NCBI RefSeq assembly: GCF_024459955.1
Contig: NZ_JANFXK010000026.1
Span: 1 to 39,361, forward strand
DNA: 39,361 nucleotides
DNA from: Anaerovorax odorimutans
GTDB lineage: Bacteria; Bacillota; Clostridia; Peptostreptococcales; Anaerovoracaceae
Direction: 5' to 3'
In this document: positions 15,631-27,119 of the stretch, piece by piece
Layout of the letters: every line of letters begins with the position of its first letter
Position numbering within the stretch: the first letter of the stretch is position 1
Program-made: the position numbers and the translations under genes
Notes under the pieces: generated by a model
Database searches by the model: none
Seen by the model: only the letters and a program-made list of their open reading frames with translations
What the model was told of the DNA's origin: nothing

Positions 15631-18555
15631 CTATTTTACTCTGACATTCTTTGTCTTGCTGTATGCTCCATAATAGGTCTTGCCGTCGATCGCTTTATAA
15701 GCCCGTACTTTTACTGTATAGGTCTTGCCCTTCTTCAGTTTTTTGATTGTCTTGGAAGTGCTGCTGACTTTTACGGTCTTGTACTTCTTTGCGCCTTTTA
15801 CTTTATAAGCGATCTGGTATTTTGCTCCAGACTGGGCCTTTATTTTAACCGTCATCTTTTTCTTGCCGGCTTTCAGGCTCTTGATCGCGCCTTTTGCCGG
15901 GGTGATTCTGAAGGTCTTGTCGATGGATCCGGTGTAATTGCCCTTTGCTGTGATCTTCACAGTTGCTTTGCCTACGGCTTTGTTGTTGCTGTAGGATACG
16001 GTGTAGTCGGTTCCGTTTGCCAGGGTTCTGCCAGCAACGGCAACGCTTACAGACTGTGTGATTGGTTTTCCGGTGTATGTTTTGTTTGCGATGCCGGATA
16101 CGGCTGCGCCGGAAATGGATCTGGCTGCGATTTTGAAGGTCGCCGCTTTGCTTCCTGTATAGGCGCTGTTGTTCTTAGCTACGACTGTCACTGTCGCCTC
16201 ACCGACATTCAGATTGTTTGTAAAGAACAGGTCATACTGGTCGGCTGCGATTGTCTTTCCGGACTTATCCGTAACCGTTACCTGCGGCTGAATTGCTGAT
16301 CCTGTGTAGAACTGATCCGCGACTTTCACGGAAGCATTCATCATCTTCTGCGTGTCAGCCAATTCTTTTTCTGCCGCTGCTTTTGCATCAGCGTATGTTT
16401 TTACAAGCATTCCCAGTTCGTCAAATCTCTCTGTAAAGTCCTTTGCTTTCTCCGGGTCAGCTATATTCAATTGATTATATGCTTCAATGGCTGTTTCAAC
16501 ATCATTCACATTGTCGTCTGTAACTTCCGTTACATCCTTTACTGCTTCAAAGGCTATTTCAGCTTCGTTGTATGCAGCCTGGCCGATTGCCTCACGGTAT
16601 GCGGAGATTGCTTTCTCTGCCGCTGTTAAATCGGCCGCCTTTTGTACCTTATCCGCCGCGTCTTTATCGACCTCGTTCAGTTCATCATAAGCAGCTCTGG
16701 CCGCCTCAGTATTGGCGATTACATCATTGGTGATTACGCCGGTATCTCCGATGGCATCGATCAGAGCGTCAACATAGGCTGCTTCTGCCGTCTGCAAAGC
16801 CCCAAAATTATCAACCGCAGTTTGCGCGTCTGCGTCGTTTAACTCCGCATATGCCGTTCTGGCTGAAGTTAAGGCATCTTTTGTTTCAGGTGTCCCCTCG
16901 ATTGGGTCAGGAAGATCGTCAATCTGTTTTTTTACAGCTGCGATGTCCTCATCGAACGCCTTTATAGTATCAGCCGCGTTCTTGTAAACAGTCTGAATGT
17001 CTGCTTTGATCTGTGATTTCTGCATCTCTGACAGGTTGTTGTACTCTGTTGTAACGCCCTCTACGACAGTCTTATTTGTATATGCCACCGGGTCCAGATC
17101 TCCCAGGTCGGTTGTGACTTTTTCCTCAAAGGTCGTTACGGCAGTTACAAGCTCCTCATATTTAGTTCTTGCGGTCGTTAAAGCATCAGAGTTACTTACT
17201 TTACCTGCATTTGTGGCACTGATCTTTGCGAACTCGGCTTCTGCTGCCTCTAATGCGTCTTTTTTATCCACATAGTTATCTTTGTCAATTGTGCCTAATG
17301 CGTCAATTTGATCTACGACTTCATAAGCTTTAAATGTGTCATAGTTTGTTCTGGCTGTAACTAAATCACCTTTATTGGTGATATTTTCATCCTTCACTCC
17401 AGCGTCACTGAGTGTCTTATATAAATCTTCCGCAGCTTTAATCGCATCGTATTTGTCGTTATAATTTTGGATCGTAACTGTCCCAATCGCTTCGATTTTT
17501 GCTATTAGGTCGGTTGTCTGTTCCTTTAAGGTCGCTGATGTCGGAATAGCATCAATTGCTTTTTTTGCCGCCTCAAGAGCATCTGCTACTTCGTCCGTTG
17601 TCGTAGCGGCCTCGATCGCTGACGCACCCTCTGATTTTGCATTTGTAATCGCAGTCTTCTGATCCGGTGCGTAAGCATCTTCACCCGTTACGCCTTTCGG
17701 GAAATAAGTATCAAGCTCAGCCTTTGCATCGGTTTGTGCCTTTTCCAACGCCTTTTGCGCAGTAGTTTTTACTGCATCAACAGTTGACTTGAGATTGTTA
17801 AACTCTGCATCCATGTCTGCGTTTGCAGTATCCTCATCTATCGCCTCTTTGGCCTTAGTCTTGGCCGTATTAATTGCCTCTTTTTCCTCGTTGTCATAAT
17901 CATCCGCAGACAGTCCTTCCGGATAATACTCATCGATAGCAGCTTTCACATTGTCTTTATGCTCTGCAATTGTATCCTTAGCATCGATGGCCTTGAAGGC
18001 CCGATCTTTTATGTCATTTACAGCTTCTGCTGTTGTAGCGGCATTAATATCACTTGTGGCAGTTGATTTGATTGCGCTAATCTCATCTTTTACCGTACTA
18101 TCATAATCATCGTCTGCAGCTATTTCCTGCCCATTCTGCCCCCAGTAGTTATTTATTGCTTCTGTCGCTTCTGTTTTAGCTGCATCATATTTTTCTTTTA
18201 TGGTCTCGACGGCATCGATCTTGGCTTTTGCGGCATCAAGCGCTTTGGTAACAGCTTCTTCATTTTCAGCTTTATCGATATCCGCTCCACCTTCTGTCCT
18301 GATTTGTGATATTTCAGTGCGCCCGGCGGCATCGTAAGCATCCTTTGTCGCATCTGCATCGCCCCAATAGTAAGCTAAATCATCCTTTGCTTTCGTTTTC
18401 GCCTGTTCCAGCTTCTTCTGCGTATCATCCTGCTCAGTGCTGGCCGTTGTTGTCTCCACCGTAGGGTCGCTACTGGCTGCCGCAAAAGCAAAAGACGGAA
18501 CCATAGTTACTGCCATAGTAAGTGATACTGCAGCAGCAATAAGCTTCTTCTTCAT
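15631..18555 (-). CDS. Large secreted repeat-containing surface protein
   Basis: The 974-residue product has a signal peptide (KKK then a hydrophobic core, likely cut after FAFA near residue 25). About four helical repeats of roughly 70 residues follow (about 30-330), each with a YW/YYP/YFP turn, a Y..E/K..AI..AK segment and an AK.AIDA helix. Further helical segments lead to about 730. Residues from about 735 carry two YTG-type beta domains (YTGSAIQP, YTGKPITQS) and a lysine-rich fibronectin-III-like end. There is no LPXTG or SLH anchor; the basic C-terminus may bind wall polymers. ATG 18555 is chosen because GGAGG is nine bases upstream, while the earlier ATG touches that site. An adhesin or matrix role is inference. 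Confidence 0.75.
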   Translation of the reverse strand: MKKKLIAAAVSLTMAVTMVPSFAFAAASSDPTVETTTASTEQDDTQKKLEQAKTKAKDDLAYYWGDADATKDAYDAAGRTEISQIRTEGGADIDKAENEEAVTKALDAAKAKIDAVETIKEKYDAAKTEATEAINNYWGQNGQEIAADDDYDSTVKDEISAIKSTATSDINAATTAEAVNDIKDRAFKAIDAKDTIAEHKDNVKAAIDEYYPEGLSADDYDNEEKEAINTAKTKAKEAIDEDTANADMDAEFNNLKSTVDAVKTTAQKALEKAQTDAKAELDTYFPKGVTGEDAYAPDQKTAITNAKSEGASAIEAATTTDEVADALEAAKKAIDAIPTSATLKEQTTDLIAKIEAIGTVTIQNYNDKYDAIKAAEDLYKTLSDAGVKDENITNKGDLVTARTNYDTFKAYEVVDQIDALGTIDKDNYVDKKDALEAAEAEFAKISATNAGKVSNSDALTTARTKYEELVTAVTTFEEKVTTDLGDLDPVAYTNKTVVEGVTTEYNNLSEMQKSQIKADIQTVYKNAADTIKAFDEDIAAVKKQIDDLPDPIEGTPETKDALTSARTAYAELNDADAQTAVDNFGALQTAEAAYVDALIDAIGDTGVITNDVIANTEAARAAYDELNEVDKDAADKVQKAADLTAAEKAISAYREAIGQAAYNEAEIAFEAVKDVTEVTDDNVNDVETAIEAYNQLNIADPEKAKDFTERFDELGMLVKTYADAKAAAEKELADTQKMMNASVKVADQFYTGSAIQPQVTVTDKSGKTIAADQYDLFFTNNLNVGEATVTVVAKNNSAYTGSKAATFKIAARSISGAAVSGIANKTYTGKPITQSVSVAVAGRTLANGTDYTVSYSNNKAVGKATVKITAKGNYTGSIDKTFRITPAKGAIKSLKAGKKKMTVKIKAQSGAKYQIAYKVKGAKKYKTVKVSSTSKTIKKLKKGKTYTVKVRAYKAIDGKTYYGAYSKTKNVRVK

Positions 18556-18591
18556 AAAATCCATCCTCCTCTAAGAAATCCTTGTGAGTTA

Positions 18592-18606
18592 TTTAGTTTT
18601 TCTAAA
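18592..18606. promoter_or_regulatory. Operator 2 (TTTAG-N5-CTAAA) upstream of the surface-protein gene
   Basis: TTTAGTTTTTCTAAA matches operator 1 at 14 of 15 bases. It overlaps the stop codon of the small HTH gene and lies 37 bases before the surface-protein start, where a promoter for that gene would sit. Confidence 0.6.
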
Positions 18607-18826
18607 CTACAGGGGTAAAAAAATATTCCGGGATGCGTTCGGGCGGTATCCGCAGGATATCGATCGCCAGAGTGTCAATCTCTTTCTGCGTGAACTCCGC
18701 TTTATTACTCATTTTCATCGAGTACGCAAGCTCGGAAATACCCAGGGACCTGGCTACATCGCTATAGGTCAGCCCCTTTGCGTAAACATCGCTTATAATT
18801 TTAGAATAATCAAAAACACAAGTCAT
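18602..18826 (-). CDS. Small phage-repressor-like HTH protein (DUF739-like)
   Basis: This 74-residue protein has a SYSDVARSLGIS-type helix-turn-helix variant (TYSDVARSLGISELAYSMKMSN, about 20-41) and ends IPPERIPEYFFTPVV. The 'I..EYFF' ending is typical of the DUF739/Cro-CI-like small regulators found in phages and Firmicute chromosomes. It is most likely a dimeric DNA-binding protein acting at the two TTTAG-N5-CTAAA sites that flank it. The gene runs in the same direction as the surface-protein gene, 46 bases before it. The ribosome site is weak (AAGAAG). No other phage gene is nearby. Confidence 0.7.
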   Translation of the reverse strand: MTCVFDYSKIISDVYAKGLTYSDVARSLGISELAYSMKMSNKAEFTQKEIDTLAIDILRIPPERIPEYFFTPVV

Positions 18827-18848
18827 AACCGTACACTTCTTTATCTGT

Positions 18849-18867
18849 AGTTTAGTTTTGCTAAACT
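18849..18867. promoter_or_regulatory. Operator 1 (AGTTTAG-N5-CTAAACT)
   Basis: A 7-5-7 perfect inverted repeat lies one base downstream of the -10 box of the small HTH gene, over its likely transcription start. It contains the TTTAG-N5-CTAAA core of operator 2. This is a typical position for autorepression. Confidence 0.7.
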
Positions 18868-18868
18868 C

Positions 18869-18896
18869 ATTATACTATACCCCGACGAAAAGTCAA
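18869..18896 (-). promoter_or_regulatory. Promoter of the small HTH gene
   Basis: The minus strand reads TTGACT (18891-18896), a 16-base spacer and TATAAT (18869-18874), directly followed by operator 1. Confidence 0.7.
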
Positions 18897-18993
18897 TCGT
18901 TTCTTGTCGCATCGCCGGTTTATTTTTTGTAAAGCTCCCCTCCCTGCCGCCTGCCAGGCAGAAGGAAACCTTGCGTTATCTGACGGCTAAAAG

Positions 18994-19022
18994 TTGATGT
19001 TTTGGGCAAAGAATATTATAAT
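18994..19022 (+). promoter_or_regulatory. Promoter of the S24-like regulator gene
   Basis: TTGATG (18994-18999), a 17-base spacer and TATAAT (19017-19022) precede the ATG by 28 bases. An in-frame TTG at 18994 is part of this -35 box, so it is not a translation start. Confidence 0.7.
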
Positions 19023-19050
19023 AAAGAAGAATTTGAAAGTGGGTGTATAT

Positions 19051-19581
19051 ATGGTAGAAAAAGTTGATTTTTCAAAAAGGCTGAAGGCCGTTATTGAAGA
19101 GCGGGCTATCCGGCAGTCTGAGCTCTGCGAAAAGACCGGGATTGGAAAAAGTGCCATGAGTCAGTACCTCAGCGGCGCTTTCAAACCGAAACAGCAAAAC
19201 CTGTATAAACTGGCCAGGGCTTTGGAAGTTTCCGAAGCATGGCTGATGGGATACGACGTTCCGATGGAACGCTATGAGATATCTTCCAACGAAAAAGAAA
19301 CGTTTTATTTTCAGATGAATGATGACAGCATGATTGGCGCTCATATCCCTCCCGGAGCCCGGGTATTGATTCAAAGAGGCGGCCACATTAAAAACCAGCA
19401 GATTATCGCATGTATGGTCGATTCCGCCATTCAGCTGCGCCGTTTTAATAAGATGGACGGCCACGTTGTCCTGACTCCGGAGAACAGCAATTATACGCCT
19501 GCGATTTTCTCCGAAGATGAATTTGAAAACAAGGATATAACGATTTTAGGTATCGCAAAACAAGTAATCATTGATCTATAG
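19051..19581 (+). CDS. XRE-family regulator with S24/LexA-like C-terminal domain, atypical dyad
   Basis: The 176-residue protein has an N-terminal helix-turn-helix (IRQSELCEKTGIGKSAMSQYL, about 20-40) and a C-terminal S24 fold (about 85-176) with MNDDSMIG (Ser93), GARVLIQRG and LTPENSNYTPA. In LexA and CI the catalytic lysine lies 13 residues before the proline of the PEN motif. Here that residue is Arg130, and I see no Ala-Gly cleavage site in the linker. It may therefore sense a signal without self-cleavage, or be a plain repressor. It is divergent from the small HTH protein and probably belongs to the same circuit. The start at 19051 follows a clear promoter, with only a weak GTGGGTG ribosome site. 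Confidence 0.8.
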   Translation: MVEKVDFSKRLKAVIEERAIRQSELCEKTGIGKSAMSQYLSGAFKPKQQNLYKLARALEVSEAWLMGYDVPMERYEISSNEKETFYFQMNDDSMIGAHIPPGARVLIQRGGHIKNQQIIACMVDSAIQLRRFNKMDGHVVLTPENSNYTPAIFSEDEFENKDITILGIAKQVIIDL

Positions 19582-20094
19582 TCTGCAAGCCAGTGCCGAG
19601 TATTCTACAACTTGTAAGCCACGGCAAACGGACAGATCGAACTTTATATAAAAGTGGGAGTTTTCGCCTGATTTTATATGAAACTTATGGGTTTCAAGGG
19701 TCTTGAGCAGGCGATATCCGGATTTAAACTGATTTTGCTTCTGCCGATGGCTGTAAGCGGCATAAAAGCATATAAAATCAACACAAAAGAGCAAGTTTTA
19801 TATATTGCTCTTTGCGTTGGGCAGATCTGCAACCATATTATGATGGCGTTTGGCAGCCAGGCGTTCATTTACTTGCCAGGCTCCAGAAGCAGGCCGCGGA
19901 AGGGAGCCCGGTTGCAGCAGAGAACGGCTGCAGGTTTGCGACCAAACTCTGATTTTACTGATAAATCTCGCGACCATTGGCCCCCGAAAGCCACCTTGGT
20001 CGCAACGCCGAGATTTGCGGCGAGGTCATAACTTGCGGCAGCTCCGCTTCCAATCAACGGAAACAAGAAAAGGCATCTTATTTCCGTCTCGTCA
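19582..20094. other. Gene-free interval with hairpins and inverted repeats
   Basis: No frame here has a good ribosome site. A 9-bp stem AAAGAGCAA/TTGCTCTTT (19786-19813) is followed on the minus strand by TTTT. AAATCTCGCGACC (19963-19975) faces GGTCGC (19998-20003) and GAGATTT (20010-20016), giving an interrupted inverted repeat. A frame at 19678-20031 opens with about 60 hydrophobic residues and then becomes low-complexity; I do not call it a gene. Confidence 0.4.
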
Positions 20095-20132
20095 AAAAAG
20101 CAAAGGAACCGCAACACATGTGCGGTCCCCTT
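20095..20132 (-). terminator. Terminator of the pyruvate:ferredoxin oxidoreductase gene
   Basis: Read leftward, an imperfect stem of AAGGGGACCGCA and TGCGGTTCCTT (20103-20132) is followed by TGC and six T. It lies 48 bases after the stop. Confidence 0.78.
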
Positions 20133-20179
20133 GCTGGTATTATTGTGTAGAAAGGAATTTACTCCCTTGTACTACGCAT

Positions 20180-23734
<3,555 letters not shown>

Positions 23735-23763
23735 CTATTATATTTTTTCACAATATACGTTAT

Positions 23764-23792
23764 ACTTTACCGCAATGAAATACAAATGTCAA
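23764..23792 (-). promoter_or_regulatory. Promoter of the nifJ gene
   Basis: The minus strand reads TTGACA (23787-23792), a 17-base spacer and TAAAGT (23764-23769). A 6-3-6 inverted repeat, AATAGT-ACC-ACTATT (23725-23739), lies in the leader just before the ribosome site. Its role is unknown. Confidence 0.65.
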
Positions 23793-23983
23793 GGATGTAC
23801 AGAAAATTATACAAAATACACAAAAAAACTTGTACCCTAGTGATTGCAATGATTTTGCAATTTTTTTAACAATCTTTTTTCAGTTAGAATCGGTCAAAAC
23901 CCTTGAATTTCTTTGTATTATGCAAGATTCAAGCCAATGCGGCGCAACAAATTTTTATTCATTCCCGGATAACGGATGCATTG

Positions 23984-24107
23984 GGTAGCTTATATCTGGT
24001 AGCTTGCATCCGATAGTTTGTACCGGGCGGTTTATATCCGGGAGCTTGCAGTGGGGAAGCGTATATCTAGGGGGGCTTACGGCGGATGGCTTGCGACAGG
24101 CGGCAAC
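23984..24107. repeat. Degenerate tandem repeat, period about 14 bases, about eight units
   Basis: Successive units read TAGCTTATATCTGG, TAGCTTGCATCCGA, TAGTTTGTACCGGG, CGGTTTATATCCGGG, AGCTTGCAGTGGGG and so on, decaying rightward. Units seem to alternate between a TATAT and a TGCA-like centre. There is no spacer/repeat structure of the CRISPR kind. Confidence 0.65.
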
Positions 24108-24249
24108 TGTCAGATAGGTTCCGAAAAAAGTCAAAAAACGATAGTTTTGCCCAGATTGACATTGGGAAAGGAGGAGGAATATCAAAGCACATAATTATTT
24201 AATAGCTAAATGATATTTTCGGGCAAGAACGCGGCGAAATTTTCGTAGA

Positions 24250-24363
24250 ACTATCAAAATAGCACAACGGAATATTCTCCATTGATATTCACCCGCTTTT
24301 CGATTCTCGAATTACTGTGAAAGTATCAAAATTATGTGGTCGCTCTACATCCCATTGATATTC
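24250..24363. repeat. Diverged direct duplication, period about 72-73 bases
   Basis: TATCAAAAT occurs in both halves about 72 bases apart, and CCATTGATATTC recurs exactly at 24279-24290 and 24352-24363 (73 bases apart). Sequence between these anchors has drifted. Confidence 0.5.
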
Positions 24364-24440
24364 GGATCTTCCGGCCCGCTGCGGCTTCGATCACAACCAG
24401 CAGGTGGTGTACCCCGGTAACCAAAGTGGTTTTTTTGTCA

Positions 24441-24572
24441 AAAGTCACGCATTTTCCAACGTTCTCACGGCGTCAATCGCAACAGATAGCACAAATTATT
24501 CTTTTCAGCCGGCACGAGCAGCCTCAAACCCACAACTTTGCGTAACTTTTTTCTTTTTTCGCAAAAAGTTAC
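24441..24572 (+). repeat. Repeat copy B of the 109-bp inverted-repeat element
   Basis: The core 24441-24549 starts AAAGTCACGCA and ends TGCGTAACTTT. It is exactly as long as copy A and aligns without gaps, with the last 20 bases identical. A hairpin GTAACTTTTT/AAAAAGTTAC (24542-24572) overlaps the right end, as at copy A. Confidence 0.75.
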
Positions 24573-24654
24573 CGCCCGCCGCCCAGCTAGAGGCTGGACC
24601 GACGGGCCGCAGGCGGGAACATCCAAATTGAGGCGCCCGGGGCTGCTGATGGGC

Positions 24655-24722
24655 GGTCGGAGAGTAAAGATTTGTGCTGTTGGCTCTTTCGAAATTTGCA
24701 GGATCGTTGAAAATTACGCAAT
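24655..24722 (-). repeat. Repeat copy C, partial and inverted
   Basis: Read on the minus strand, it contains TTTTCAACGAT, then 23 bases, then AGCACAAAT. In copy A the same two blocks are 24 bases apart. The right half of the element is missing or unrecognisable. Confidence 0.55.
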
Positions 24723-25066
24723 TATTGGAAAAAGTCAGGCTGTGTAGAAAAAGCTGACAAAAAGGCAAATCGCTATTTTTATCAACACCCAGCAAAAAAA
24801 CCGGTTACTGTTGACTCTTTTTCAAGGGTACGGAGCACGCAAGCACAAAAATTCAGCCGATATGCGAATTCGAGCCAGGAAAGAGGCCGCAAGCCTTGAA
24901 AATGGTTCAACAATTAGACTGAAATGTGCCCGTTGTTGGACAAATAATGCGGATTGCTTGAAAAAGCCCCACCTGGCTCCCGATTCTCCAATGAAACTGC
25001 CCCGGCAAGTCAAGATCGGCAACCAGCAGTGCGGCGGCAGCTCCAAGCTATATGCAAATCAGATAC

Positions 25067-25098
25067 GACAAAACCACCGGATCTCCGGTGGTTTTGTC
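25067..25098 (-). terminator. Terminator of tuf
   Basis: A 14-bp perfect stem GACAAAACCACCGG/CCGGTGGTTTTGTC has a 4-base loop, with its T-run inside the 3' arm. It lies 24 bases after the tuf stop and could act on both strands. Confidence 0.85.
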
Positions 25099-25122
25099 TA
25101 CTATATGTCAAGTTGTTTTTGA

Positions 25123-26316
25123 CTACTCGATGATGCCGGATACGACTCCGGATCCTACTGTTCTTCCGCCTTCTCTGATGGCGAATCTCAGTCCTTCTTC
25201 AATCGCGATCGGTGTGATCAGTTCGATTGTCATCGTGATGTTGTCTCCAGGCATGCACATCTCAGTTCCTTCCGGTAACTGCAGATCGCCTGTTACGTCT
25301 GTCGTTCTGAAATAGAACTGCGGTCTGTATCCGTTGAAGAATGGTGTGTGTCTTCCGCCTTCTTCCTTTTTCAGCACGTATACTTCGCCCTTGAACTTTG
25401 TATGCGGATTGATGGTTCCCGGTGCTGCCAGTACCTGGCCTCTTTCGATTTCATCTCTCTGCACGCCTCTCAGCAGCGCTCCGATGTTGTCTCCGGTTTC
25501 CGCTACGTCCAGCAGCTTTCTGAACATTTCGATTCCGGTTACGACTACCTTTCTTCTCTCTTCTGTCAGTCCTACGATTTCTACTTCTTCGCCGACTTTC
25601 AGGCAGCCTCTTTCTACTCTTCCGGTCGCTACCGTACCACGACCTGTGATGGAGAATACGTCCTCTACCGGCATGATGAACGGCTTGTCGTTATCTCTTT
25701 CCGGTTCCGGAATGTAGCTGTCTACTGCTTCGAACAGTTCCACGATCTTGTCGCCCCATGGGCCAGCAGGATCTTCCAGCGCCATCAGCGCGGATCCTCT
25801 GATGATCGGTGTGTCGTCTCCTGGGAATTCGTATTCATCCAGCAGTTCTCTTACTTCCATTTCTACCAGATCCAGCAGTTCCTCGTCGTCTACCATGTCG
25901 CACTTGTTCAGGAATACGATGATATATGGTACGCCTACCTGTCTGGACAGGAGGATGTGTTCTCTTGTCTGCGGCATTGGGCCGTCTGTCGCTGCTACTA
26001 CCAGGATCGCTCCGTCCATCTGAGCAGCTCCTGTGATCATGTTCTTTACGTAGTCAGCATGTCCCGGGCAGTCTACGTGAGCGTAGTGTCTGTTAGGAGT
26101 TTCGTACTCTACGTGAGCCGTAGCGATGGTGATTCCTCTTTCTTTTTCTTCCGGGGCTTTATCGATCTGGTCGAAAGCTACCTTTTCACCCAGCTGATAT
26201 CTCTGCTGCAGAGTTGTTGTGATCGCTGCTGTCAGAGTTGTCTTACCGTGGTCTACGTGACCGATGGTTCCGATATTGATATGCGGTTTGTTTCTTTCAA
26301 ACTTTTGCTTTGCCAT
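25123..26316 (-). CDS. tuf: Translation elongation factor Tu
   Basis: EF-Tu carries aminoacyl-tRNA to the ribosome as a GTP complex. The 397-residue protein has GHVDHGKTT (P-loop, about 19-27), [13 protein letters not shown] and the standard three domains, ending VVSGIIE. A GGAGGAAA site precedes the ATG. It follows tRNA-Thr on the same strand, and the two are probably co-transcribed. It stands apart from the str operon (no fusA or rpsG here). Confidence 0.98.
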   Translation of the reverse strand: MAKQKFERNKPHINIGTIGHVDHGKTTLTAAITTTLQQRYQLGEKVAFDQIDKAPEEKERGITIATAHVEYETPNRHYAHVDCPGHADYVKNMITGAAQMDGAILVVAATDGPMPQTREHILLSRQVGVPYIIVFLNKCDMVDDEELLDLVEMEVRELLDEYEFPGDDTPIIRGSALMALEDPAGPWGDKIVELFEAVDSYIPEPERDNDKPFIMPVEDVFSITGRGTVATGRVERGCLKVGEEVEIVGLTEERRKVVVTGIEMFRKLLDVAETGDNIGALLRGVQRDEIERGQVLAAPGTINPHTKFKGEVYVLKKEEGGRHTPFFNGYRPQFYFRTTDVTGDLQLPEGTEMCMPGDNITMTIELITPIAIEEGLRFAIREGGRTVGSGVVSGIIE

Positions 26317-26355
26317 TTCAATTTCCTCCTAAAATGTATTTACTCGTTAAAAAAT

Positions 26356-26432
<77 letters not shown>

Positions 26433-26448
26433 ACGCCGATTAATTCAT

Positions 26449-26477
26449 ATGGTACTATATTTTGCGACTCGTGTCAA
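26449..26477 (-). promoter_or_regulatory. Promoter of the tRNA-Thr-tuf unit
   Basis: The minus strand reads TTGACA (26472-26477), a 17-base spacer and TACCAT (26449-26454), about 17 bases before the tRNA 5' end. The -10 match is imperfect. Confidence 0.55.
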
Positions 26478-26504
26478 TAAGATAAACGCTTGAAAAGGTT
26501 TAAT

Positions 26505-27119
26505 TTATTGACATAAATACATCAAAATTTTTTTCTTGGTTCTCTGGATGGCATTATCCACCGCTTTCGGGCTTTTTTCCAGGCTTTCGGCGATCTGCCT
26601 GTAGTTTTTTCCCTGCAGATATTCATTCCAGACCTGCATTTCAAATTTGCTGAAAATGTTTCCTTCATTACTGATAATGGACGCAAACACATCCTTGAGT
26701 ACCAGCTGGGCCTCCGGATCGGAATTGCTGCCGGCGGAGAGGGTTTCTTCCAAAGTGCCGTCCGGTTCTTCATCGGAAACCGGCTTGTTGAGCGAAATGG
26801 AGGTATTGAGCGGCGAATGTTTGAGCCTGCTGGCCGTCTTAATCGCCGTTATAATCTGTCGGTTGACGCACAGCTCGGCAAACGTATGAAAGGATGCGTC
26901 TTTGCTGCTGTCGTAGCTTTTAATGGCTTTAAACAGGCCGATCATGCCTTCCTGAACCACATCCTCACCATCGGCTCCCATGATGAAATACAGCTTTGAC
27001 CGGCTACTGACCACCTCTTTATATTTCCGTATGAGAAATTCTTCCGCTTCCAGGTTTCCTCCCTGGGCTATTTCCACCAGCTGTTCGTCCGTCAGCTCGT
27101 CATAACGTTTTTCCTTCAC
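26505..27119 (-). CDS. sigH: RNA polymerase sigma-H-like factor (sigma-70 family)
   Basis: The 204-residue protein has region 2 (DVVQEGMIGLFKAIKSYD, about 53-70) and a region 4 helix-turn-helix (NYRQIAESLEKSPKAVDNAIQRTKKKI, about 170-196). Length and position after rlmB match SigH/Spo0H, which directs early stationary-phase and sporulation genes in Bacillus and clostridia. The start is GTG 27119 with AAGG just upstream, and it overlaps the end of rlmB by 20 bases. Whether this organism sporulates cannot be judged from the window. Confidence 0.9.
   Translation of the reverse strand: MKEKRYDELTDEQLVEIAQGGNLEAEEFLIRKYKEVVSSRSKLYFIMGADGEDVVQEGMIGLFKAIKSYDSSKDASFHTFAELCVNRQIITAIKTASRLKHSPLNTSISLNKPVSDEEPDGTLEETLSAGSNSDPEAQLVLKDVFASIISNEGNIFSKFEMQVWNEYLQGKNYRQIAESLEKSPKAVDNAIQRTKKKILMYLCQ

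Larger units (their letters stand above)
23800..25066. other. Long gene-free, repeat-rich interval between nifJ and tuf
   Basis: About 1.3 kb without a credible gene. Short open frames lack ribosome sites and look compositionally random. An isolated AAAGGAGGAGGA near 24168-24179 is not followed by a start codon in usable range. The contents are degenerate repeats, listed separately. Confidence 0.7.

Noticed and set aside
18602..19581. Prophage or its remnant
   Set aside because: Two repressor-like genes occur, but no integrase, structural, lysis or replication gene and no attachment repeats are visible.
19678..20031. Open frame of 117 codons with a hydrophobic start
   Set aside because: Weak ribosome site, a hairpin inside it, and a low-complexity C-terminal half; more likely chance or a remnant.
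23984..24107. CRISPR array
   Set aside because: Units are adjacent 14-mers without spacers and are strongly diverged; no cas gene is present.
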